Origin: Parelusimicrobium sp031549165
Lineage (GTDB): Bacteria; Elusimicrobiota; Elusimicrobia; Elusimicrobiales; Elusimicrobiaceae
Reading direction: 5' to 3'
NCBI GenBank assembly: GCA_031549165.1
Contig: JAVBQE010000147.1
Coordinates: 1 to 13,252, forward strand
Length of the DNA stretch: 13,252 bases
Under the pieces are notes generated by a model that was not told the origin of the DNA, did no database searches, and saw only the letters and a program-made list of their open reading frames with translations. A program made the position numbers and the translations under genes. Positions 1-5,234 of this stretch are shown piece by piece (within the stretch, counting starts at the first letter, position 1; every line of letters starts with the position of its first letter).

Positions 1-22
1 CTCAAACACTCCCCGCAATACA

Positions 23-34
23 CCCCCCCCCCCC
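23..34 (+). repeat. C12 homopolymer tract upstream of pilin 1
   Basis: This is an uninterrupted run of 12 cytosines, about 28 bases before the first codon of the pilin helix. A 7-bp inverted repeat (CTCAAAC at 1-7, GTTTGAG at 39-45) flanks it. In one upstream frame the sequence reads Q-Y-T-P-P-P-R-G-F across the tract. This resembles the leader of the second pilin gene in this window (L-Y-T-P-P-P-P-R-A-K-G-F). Homopolymers of this length slip readily during replication, so the tract is a candidate phase-variation site. The start codon of the leader must lie before the window, so the ON length cannot be stated. Confidence 0.8.
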
Positions 35-62
35 GTGGGTTTGAGCAGAGAACCGCCACGCT

Positions 63-509
63 TTGACCGTAAGTGAACTTCTTGTTGTTGTATTAATACT
101 AGGCCTTTTAGCGGCTAGTGCATTGCCGCAATATCAGAAAACCGTTTTTAAAGCTAAGAGCAGGGAGTGTCTTATTGCCTTAAAAACCTTAGGAGAAGCG
201 CAGCAACGATATTTCATGGCGGCGCAAAGTTATGCCACTTCTTTGGAAGATTTGGATATTTCTGTCTCCGCTCCGCCAAGCGGCTATTCCACCGCCTATA
301 CCTTAGGCGCCAATTATGTGCAAGCAATTGGAAGCTACAAGGGAGCAACCTTTTATCTGGCATATTATTACTCGTCACACCTTGTATATTGCGCGGCAGA
401 AACTTCAGACGCAAAGGCTATGGAAGCATGCCAAATGCTTACAGGTAAAAAATTACCCGACGCCACAGATATGGGCCAAGCTGGCTATTCACAATTTATT
501 TTATATTGA
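63..509 (+). CDS. Type IV pilin-like protein (pilin 1), leader separated from body
   Basis: This is the pilin body of a type IV pilin/pseudopilin family protein. The first 25 residues are the class hallmark: L-T-V-S-E with the conserved Glu at mature position 5, a hydrophobic helix (LLVVVLILGLLAASAL), then PQYQ. The C-terminal domain of about 120 residues has three cysteines and no further family that I recognise. Such proteins are inserted in the inner membrane by the helix and assembled into pili after prepilin peptidase cleavage. The open frame begins only at TTG 63, with no convincing ribosome site. The codon before it is Ala, not the usual Gly, and a TGA at 42-44 closes the frame upstream. 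The other two frames entering from the C tract stop at 64-66 and 74-76. The leader is therefore disconnected in this assembly. The gene may be OFF, broken, or started by re-initiation at the overlapping TTGA. A terminator follows directly. Confidence 0.75.
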   Translation: MTVSELLVVVLILGLLAASALPQYQKTVFKAKSRECLIALKTLGEAQQRYFMAAQSYATSLEDLDISVSAPPSGYSTAYTLGANYVQAIGSYKGATFYLAYYYSSHLVYCAAETSDAKAMEACQMLTGKKLPDATDMGQAGYSQFILY

Positions 510-522
510 CCAAACAAAAATT

Positions 523-550
523 AAAAACGCGCATGGCGGGGCGCGTTTTT
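523..550. terminator. Bidirectional hairpin terminator between pilin 1 and recO
   Basis: The perfect 10-bp arms are AAAAACGCGC (523-532) and GCGCGTTTTT (541-550), with an 8-nt loop. The A-run and T-run edges let it act on both strands. It lies between convergent pilin 1 and recO, and the recO stop codon (549-551) overlaps its edge. Confidence 0.8.
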
Positions 551-1238
551 AGATTGTTTGAAGAGCAGGTTTTTCCGGCGTCCGCACATCCTCGTACAAC
601 GGCACGGAGACGAACTCTTCTTTTAATGTGTTAAGCGGGTAGTTTAAATATCTGTTTAAAAATCTTCTGCAAATATAATTTGTCTTATTTAAAAAGACCA
701 ACTCTTCCGCCTTCTCAAAGTTAAGAGCGCTTAAAGGCGCTTCGTGCATCATGTCCCAAAATTTCTGCGTGATGCCGAGTGCCGGGCGGTCCATGCCGAA
801 GCCAGCGTGCGTCATAAGGCGTAAAATAAACGCCGCGCTATAAGCTGGGTTTAAAGGCGCGCTTTCTACTTGTTTGAGGCTTTCAAGCAGTAAATTAAAC
901 TTGTACTCATTAGGTTGGTTTTCGGGGGTGAGCCTGAACATAAGGTCGCAAAAGTGGAGTGCTATTTTGGTGCGGTTTAAATTTTGGCGTATGCCGGGGA
1001 AAACGCTTTCCACCTTGCCGCCCGTTACGCAGCCTATGGTTGCGCCGCGGCGGACATAGACGCGCAAGGCCGCGTGCACAAAGGGTTCGGACAAGGCCTT
1101 CATCTTGCCGCCCGCTTTGTTTACGCCGGAAAAGCGTAAGTTTAGCCGCCCATGGTCTTTGGTATAAACAGACACCATGCGGTCTGCCTCTCTAAAGTTA
1201 TGGCGTAAAAGTATTATCCCTTCGCCGGTAAATTCCAT
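549..1238 (-). CDS. recO: DNA repair protein RecO
   Basis: RecO acts with RecF and RecR to load RecA on SSB-coated single-stranded DNA in the cytoplasm. The 229-residue length fits the family (about 240). The N-terminus G-E-G-I-I-L-L-R-H-N-F-R-E-A-D-R-M-V-S-V-Y-T-K-D-H-G-R-L is the typical RecO OB-fold start. An all-helical C-terminal part follows, including a segment around residues 130-150 (AYSAAFILRLMTHAGF) that matches the family's conserved helical core. I see no CxxC zinc-binding cysteines, which some RecO proteins have. The ATG at 1236-1238 lies 1 base after the stop of the upstream membrane-protein gene and has no Shine-Dalgarno of its own, so it is probably translated by coupling. 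It is the last gene of a three-gene minus-strand operon. Confidence 0.9.
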   Translation of the reverse strand: MEFTGEGIILLRHNFREADRMVSVYTKDHGRLNLRFSGVNKAGGKMKALSEPFVHAALRVYVRRGATIGCVTGGKVESVFPGIRQNLNRTKIALHFCDLMFRLTPENQPNEYKFNLLLESLKQVESAPLNPAYSAAFILRLMTHAGFGMDRPALGITQKFWDMMHEAPLSALNFEKAEELVFLNKTNYICRRFLNRYLNYPLNTLKEEFVSVPLYEDVRTPEKPALQTI

Positions 1239-1239
1239 A

Positions 1240-1815
1240 TTAAAATATTTTAGATGATAAAAGCGAAAATATCGCGGCGATGATTAGTGTAATACCCGCC
1301 ACAGCTTCCATCTTTTTGCTGGCGATGCTCTTAGCGTCCGGCGTGCCCAGGCCGAAGCCCAAAACGCCTGCTGCTATGCTGATAAAAACCAGTGCAAAGA
1401 AGCTCCACGCAATGCCCGCGCCGGTGATTTTCATTACAAAGCCAACCATCATAAAGTTAAGAGCAATAAGCAGTGCAACTTTGACAAGCTTGCCGTTAAG
1501 GCCAGCGTCCGTGATGGCAAAGCTGGGGCTCTTTTCAATGCTCTCAAGTAGCATCCTTATGCCGATAAGCGTGATGAACGCAAATGTCACCCACGCAACA
1601 GCCCGGGGCCCGAAGCCCTGCGATATCCATAAATAGCCTAGGAAATAGCCTACTAATAAAAGCAGTACGTTAAAGACGACAAACATAATGGCTATTTTAA
1701 GAGATAAGGAACTGCGCACATCATTATTCTGCGGCTTCATGCCGGACATGTTGGCCACCACCATATTATCCACCGCTATGCACAAAAAAATTATTAATAT
1801 AAGCCAGAATGCCAT
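1240..1815 (-). CDS. MntP-like membrane protein, divergent paralog (Asp to Asn)
   Basis: This 191-residue protein has about six hydrophobic helices and resembles the MntP (YebN) manganese-efflux family. The first helix carries A-V-D-N-M-V-V-A with Asp16, the position of the family's conserved Asp. The middle of the protein has N-F-M-M-V-G-F-V-M-K-I-T-G-A, which aligns with S-F-D-A-F-A-V-G-I-S-L-S-L-T-G-A of the upstream paralog, so the second key Asp is Asn here. The C-terminus (KKMEAVAGITLIIAAI) also matches the paralog. The start is supported by AAGGAG, 8 bases before ATG 1815. It is co-transcribed with the MntP paralog upstream and recO downstream. The substrate may differ from manganese or transport may be altered; the family assignment is firmer than the function. 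Confidence 0.7.
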   Translation of the reverse strand: MAFWLILIIFLCIAVDNMVVANMSGMKPQNNDVRSSLSLKIAIMFVVFNVLLLLVGYFLGYLWISQGFGPRAVAWVTFAFITLIGIRMLLESIEKSPSFAITDAGLNGKLVKVALLIALNFMMVGFVMKITGAGIAWSFFALVFISIAAGVLGFGLGTPDAKSIASKKMEAVAGITLIIAAIFSLLSSKIF

Positions 1816-1858
1816 TTTTATCTCTCCTTGTGTACGACTTAAATAAACACTATAAAAT

Positions 1859-2416
1859 TTACTTCAAACCATCAAGTAGTATTTTAATGCCGATAACTAC
1901 TAATACTGCGCCGCCGAAGGCTTCCATTTTATTGCCAAACTTTGCGCCCAGTTTAGAACCCAGTGTAAAACCGAGAAACGATGTAAGAAAAACAAAAAAG
2001 CTCATGGCTGCTAAACTGACAAGCATAGACGCGCCTGTTAAACTTAAAGAAATGCCGACGGCAAAAGCGTCAAAGCTGGTGGCGATGGAAATAATGGCAA
2101 GCTGTTTAACCTGCTTAAAAATGTCGGTGGAGCAGGCGCGGTTTTCTTTAGAAAAACTTTCTTTAATCATTTTTCCTCCGATGTATAAGAGAAGGAAAAA
2201 CGCAACCCAGTGGTCATAGGCATGTATGTATTTACCCGCCTCTACTCCGCCGAACCAGCCGATGCTAAACATTATAATGTGCGCCAGCACAAAAAAGAAG
2301 CACACCATAAAAATTTGTTTATTTGCCTGCCTGCCAGCACAGCCGGAGGCAAGCGCCACGGCGCCGTTGTCCAAAGACAGGCTGAAGCAGACCAGTATGG
2401 TAGATAAAATGCTCAT
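1859..2416 (-). CDS. mntP: Putative manganese efflux pump MntP
   Basis: This is a MntP-family inner-membrane protein, expected to export Mn2+. Two related halves each carry the family Asp signature: S-L-S-L-D-N-G-A-V-A (Asp16) and S-F-D-A-F-A-V-G-I-S (mid-protein). About six transmembrane segments and the ending G-N-K-M-E-A-F-G-G-A-V-L-V-V-I-G-I-K-I-L fit the family; E. coli MntP is 188 residues. The open frame extends to ATG 2452, but I prefer the ATG at 2414-2416 (185 residues). It puts the first Asp at position 16, as in E. coli MntP and in the downstream paralog. No start has a clear ribosome site. A 16-bp perfect palindrome sits just upstream of this start. It is the first gene of the minus-strand operon with the paralog and recO; the gap to the paralog is 43 bases. 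Confidence 0.8.
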   Translation of the reverse strand: MSILSTILVCFSLSLDNGAVALASGCAGRQANKQIFMVCFFFVLAHIIMFSIGWFGGVEAGKYIHAYDHWVAFFLLLYIGGKMIKESFSKENRACSTDIFKQVKQLAIISIATSFDAFAVGISLSLTGASMLVSLAAMSFFVFLTSFLGFTLGSKLGAKFGNKMEAFGGAVLVVIGIKILLDGLK

Positions 2417-2418
2417 AT

Positions 2419-2434
2419 AAAATGATATCATTTT
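2419..2434. promoter_or_regulatory. Perfect 16-bp palindrome upstream of mntP (candidate operator)
   Basis: AAAATGATATCATTTT is perfectly self-complementary and ends 2 bases before the preferred mntP start. The half-site AATGAT/ATCATT resembles halves of the Fur-family box, but without the usual central base. A metal-responsive regulator is plausible for a metal-export operon. The site was found by eye, and the link to any regulator is inference. Confidence 0.4.
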
Positions 2435-2475
2435 GTAGAAGGCGTGAGGCATTTTTGGGCTTTTTACATTTTATC

Positions 2476-2494
2476 GGCCCCGAAGGGCGGGGCC
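2476..2494. other. GC-rich hairpin in the mntP-sdaA intergenic region
   Basis: GGCCCCG (2476-2482) pairs with CGGGGCC (2488-2494) around a 5-nt loop. There is no adjacent T-run on either strand, so I do not call it a terminator. It may be a fragment of a dispersed repeat or a structured leader element between the divergent transcription units. Confidence 0.4.
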
Positions 2495-2533
2495 TTGAAT
2501 AGATGTACTGCAACAGAAATATTTTGTGTACAC

Positions 2534-2576
2534 TCCCCCTCACCCTTGCCCTCTCCCCCCGTAGGGGGCGAGGGAA
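2534..2576. repeat. Dispersed-type C/G-rich palindromic repeat upstream of sdaA
   Basis: The arms CCCTCTCCCCC (2549-2559) and GGGGGCGAGGG (2564-2574) pair with one mismatch across a 4-nt loop, preceded by CTCCCCCTCACCC. In frame it would encode P-L-T-L-A-L-S-P-R-R-G-R-G. This is a peptide often produced when this kind of interspersed palindrome is translated by mistake. It artificially lengthens the reading frame of the serine dehydratase gene at its 5' end. Confidence 0.6.
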
Positions 2577-2598
2577 TAAAGAGGTTGGCAATCTAATA

Positions 2599-3819
2599 AT
2601 GTTATCAATAAAAGAACTATATAAAGTAGGCATGGGCCCCAGCTCCAGCCACACCATGGGCCCCAGAAGGGCCGCGCAGGAATTTTCTGCTCAAACAGAA
2701 GCGGCCGTGTCCTACCGTGTGACGCTCTACGGCTCACTCGCGCTCACCGGGCGCGGGCATTTGAGCGACGTTGCCGTGCAGACAGGCCTTACGCCTAAGC
2801 CTGTTGAAATTATTTGGGAAGAGAGCACATTCCTCCCCAAACACCCCAACGCCATGAAGTTTGAGGCGCTGGACGCGGCGGGCAAAACTTTAAAAGCAGA
2901 AACCTACTACTCCGTAGGCGGCGGGGACATCCGCACCGACGAAAACTTTGACAAAAAAACCAACCACATCTACCCCCACAAAAACATGGAAGAGATTTTA
3001 AATTACACCAAAGAAAAGCAAATTACCCTCTGGGAATATGTGGAAGAAGTGGAAGGAAAAGACATATGGCCTTTCCTCTCCGGCATATGGAAAGAGATGC
3101 TTGCCTGCATGGAGCACGGCATGCAGAGAAAAGATATTCTGCCCGGCGCGCTGCACCTGCAAAGAAAGGCAAATAAATTTTTAGTAAAGTCCGAAACTGC
3201 GCCCAGATATTTAAGGCGCACGCACGCCATCTTCGCCTACGCTTTGGCGTGTTCGGAAGAGAACGCTGCGGGCGGCACTGTGGTAACCGCGCCTACATGC
3301 GGCGCGTGCGGCACTTTGCCAGCGGCGCTGCGCATTACCAAAGAAATTTATGAATTTGAAGACGGGGCCATTATCCGCGCGCTTGCCACGGCCGCGCTTA
3401 TAGGCAATTTAGCTAAAGCCAACGCCTCTATTTCCGGGGCCGAAGTGGGCTGCCAGGGCGAAGTGGGCGTGGCGTGCGCCATGGCTGCCGCCGCCGTCTG
3501 CCAGCTGGAAGGCGGGAACAATAAACAAATAGCCTACGCCGCCGAAATGGGCCTGGAGCACCACCTCGGTTTAACGTGCGACCCCATTGAAGGCCTGGTG
3601 CAGATACCGTGCATTGAGCGTAATGCTATGGCCGCCACGCGCGCCTTAACCTGCGCCACCTACGCCATGGTGTCTGACGGGGACAACAGAGTTTCTTACG
3701 ACGACATTTTAGAAACCATGATGGCCACCGGCCGTGACATGAATAGAGATTATAGAGAAACCTCTTTAGGCGGCCTCGCCAAAGCTTTCAAAAATAAATT
3801 TTTTAAGAAAAAAGATTAG
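2599..3819 (+). CDS. sdaA: L-serine dehydratase (single-chain, iron-sulfur type)
   Basis: It converts L-serine to pyruvate and ammonia with a [4Fe-4S] cluster in the cytoplasm. The beta-type domain starts right at the N-terminus with G-M-G-P-S-S-S-H-T-M-G-P-R-R-A-A. The alpha-type domain follows with V-T-A-P-T-C-G-A-C-G-T-L-P-A-A, G-A-E-V-G-C-Q-G-E-V-G-V-A-C-A-M-A-A-A and H-H-L-G-L-T-C-D-P-I-E-G-L-V-Q-I-P-C-I-E-R-N. These are the conserved Cys-containing blocks expected to hold the cluster. The protein is 406 residues, somewhat shorter than E. coli SdaA (about 454). I chose ATG 2599 because MLSIKELYKVGMGPSSSHT is the normal family start; a longer frame from 2503 only adds translated repeat sequence. 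GAGG at 2581-2584 is a distant ribosome site (14 bases). The lipoprotein gene follows 20 bases downstream. Confidence 0.93.
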   Translation: MLSIKELYKVGMGPSSSHTMGPRRAAQEFSAQTEAAVSYRVTLYGSLALTGRGHLSDVAVQTGLTPKPVEIIWEESTFLPKHPNAMKFEALDAAGKTLKAETYYSVGGGDIRTDENFDKKTNHIYPHKNMEEILNYTKEKQITLWEYVEEVEGKDIWPFLSGIWKEMLACMEHGMQRKDILPGALHLQRKANKFLVKSETAPRYLRRTHAIFAYALACSEENAAGGTVVTAPTCGACGTLPAALRITKEIYEFEDGAIIRALATAALIGNLAKANASISGAEVGCQGEVGVACAMAAAAVCQLEGGNNKQIAYAAEMGLEHHLGLTCDPIEGLVQIPCIERNAMAATRALTCATYAMVSDGDNRVSYDDILETMMATGRDMNRDYRETSLGGLAKAFKNKFFKKKD

Positions 3820-3839
3820 CCGCTCCCTGGAGATACTAC

Positions 3840-4928
3840 ATGAAAAAACTGTTTGCTCTGTCCGCCGTAATTTTAATGCTCTGCGCGTGCGCATCTTCAC
3901 AAAAAAGCGCATCTTCAAGCTCTCTCAGCCCGGAGCTTGTGGCCTATATGAAACAGCGTGCCGCCTTAATAAGCACTATGAGGCCCACAGCTGAAAAAGA
4001 CGAGACCTACGGCTACACAAAACAAAACCCCATCCTCGCCGGCGCGCCGCAAGGCGCTGAAGCGGGCATCACCAAAGCAAAAATATTTCTTGAGCAATAC
4101 CTGCGAGACTGGGACGGCCTGCCCTTTACCGTCACGCGCGCGGGCAATGTTGGCAATGTCAATGGGGACGGCATTATAGACCAGTACAAACTCACCCGCG
4201 TGCGCACCGGGCGCAGCATTTATGTTTATGTTAATTCTTACAAAGAGGACCCTTCGGGCAATATGCGCGCGCCTAAAAATATGCATTATCTGCCCGACGC
4301 TGACACTAAACAAATTTACGATGAAGCGCTTAACGCTTTCCTGCAAGGCAATTATGCCTCGGCTACCGAAGGGTTTATAAAAATAGAGGACAAAACGCCG
4401 CTTGCCGCTTTGCACCTTGCGCTCATTGACCATAAGGACGAGCCTAAGGCGTTTTCTTTCTACCAAAAGGCCGCTAATATGGGCAGCCCCAACGGCTACT
4501 GCGCATTAGGCTCTATGTATATGCGCGGCTGGGGCGTTAAGAAAGATTTTAAAAAGGGCTTTGATATTGACCTGGACTGCGCGGACCGCCTTAACGAATC
4601 CTTAGCGCAGGCCATTGTGGGCGGAGAATATTTCCAGGGCGCAGAAGTAAAAAAAGATTTAAAGAAAGCGCGCGCCTACGCAGAAAAAAGCGCCATGCAG
4701 GGCGCTATGCCCGGCATAAGCGTGCTGGTAGCCGTTAATATGGAAGAAGAAAAGTATGTAGACGCGCTCGCCTGGGCGATGTTTGCCGACGAGTATTTGC
4801 AAGACCCTTTTAACCTGCAGGACAAGCCGGACTTTTTTACGCCCGAAGAAGTAGAAGCCGCGCGCGCAAAGTCTGCGAAGTTAAAAGAAGATATTGTGTT
4901 TGACAAAAGACATATTACAAAGAGATAG
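3840..4928 (+). CDS. Sel1-repeat lipoprotein
   Basis: This 362-residue exported protein has a lipoprotein signal, MKKLFALSAVILMLCAC, with a lipobox L-C-A-C giving lipidated Cys17, then a Ser-rich linker. Residues about 100-150 contain N-V-N-G-D-G-I-I-D-Q-Y, an Asp/Asn/Gly-rich stretch resembling a calcium-binding loop. Residues about 160-300 hold helical TPR/Sel1-like repeats, e.g. P-K-A-F-S-F-Y-Q-K-A-A-N-M-G-S-P-N-G-Y-C (202-221) followed by A-L-G-S-M-Y-M-R-G-W-G-V-K-K-D. Such repeats usually serve as protein-binding scaffolds. GGAG (3829-3832) lies 7 bases before the ATG. The 20-base gap from sdaA suggests co-transcription, but I see no functional link to serine breakdown. The specific role is unknown. 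Confidence 0.8.
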   Translation: MKKLFALSAVILMLCACASSQKSASSSSLSPELVAYMKQRAALISTMRPTAEKDETYGYTKQNPILAGAPQGAEAGITKAKIFLEQYLRDWDGLPFTVTRAGNVGNVNGDGIIDQYKLTRVRTGRSIYVYVNSYKEDPSGNMRAPKNMHYLPDADTKQIYDEALNAFLQGNYASATEGFIKIEDKTPLAALHLALIDHKDEPKAFSFYQKAANMGSPNGYCALGSMYMRGWGVKKDFKKGFDIDLDCADRLNESLAQAIVGGEYFQGAEVKKDLKKARAYAEKSAMQGAMPGISVLVAVNMEEEKYVDALAWAMFADEYLQDPFNLQDKPDFFTPEEVEAARAKSAKLKEDIVFDKRHITKR

Positions 4929-4989
4929 CAAAATAAAACCCAAGCGCGCACAGCGCACCACCTTTTGCGCGCAGCACCCGCGCAATCCA

Positions 4990-5007
4990 CGCGCGCAAAT
5001 GCGCGCG
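4990..5007. other. GCGC-rich hairpin in intergenic region
   Basis: CGCGCGC (4990-4996) and GCGCGCG (5001-5007) form a 7-bp stem with an AAAT loop. The surrounding 4945-5007 is dense in GCGCGC motifs, downstream of the lipoprotein gene. No T-run follows, so a terminator role is uncertain. The 4929-5234 stretch has no gene I can support; it holds this hairpin, a long inverted repeat (5044-5133) and a terminator (5198-5221). Confidence 0.5.
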
Positions 5008-5043
5008 AAAACCAGGCCAAAACCAGCGCCAGGTTAAAACGCA

Positions 5044-5133
5044 GTAAAAATGATGGCCTTCGCATTTTCTTCGGAGCGACAGCGTACTCGTGTACGTTAG
5101 TTTCCGAAAAAATGCGAAGGCCATCATTTTTAC
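5044..5133. repeat. Long nested inverted repeat
   Basis: Arms of 25 bp match perfectly (5044-5068 with 5109-5133). The pairing extends inward to CTTCGGA / TCCGAA with a one-base difference. Inside the 27-nt loop is a second hairpin, CGTAC-TCGT-GTACG (5082-5095). The right arm ends in CATCATTTTTAC, so the element could also stop transcription from the lipoprotein side. The nested form and GCATTTT...AAAATGC inner boundary recur in the repeat beside the tRNA gene at 9959-10063, which suggests a dispersed repeat family. Confidence 0.8.
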
Positions 5134-5197
5134 AAGGCTTTACCGAACCACCGCCCCACAACTGAAACCGCCGTTATAAAACAAATCCAGCATTAAA

Positions 5198-5221
5198 AAA
5201 GCCGCCCCAAAAGGCGGCTTT
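5198..5221. terminator. Rho-independent terminator after the hybrid kinase
   Basis: AAAGCCGCC (5198-5206) pairs with GGCGGCTTT (5213-5221) around CCAAAA. The A-run at 5195-5200 gives a U-tract on the minus strand, so it ends the minus-strand kinase transcript that stops at 5235. It may also work weakly in the plus direction. Confidence 0.8.
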
Positions 5222-5234
5222 AAAACCAGGCACA

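Noticed and set aside
1809..2219. Plus-strand frames opposite the MntP-like genes
   Set aside because: Antisense to clear membrane proteins, no ribosome site, no recognisable domain.
2476..2494. Terminator or riboswitch upstream of mntP
   Set aside because: There is a hairpin but no U-tract, and I cannot recognise the conserved core of the yybP-ykoY manganese riboswitch.
4676..5161. Minus-strand frame of 161 codons overlapping the lipoprotein gene end and the inverted repeat
   Set aside because: It overlaps a well-supported gene in antisense and translates both arms of the palindrome, so it is a repeat artefact.
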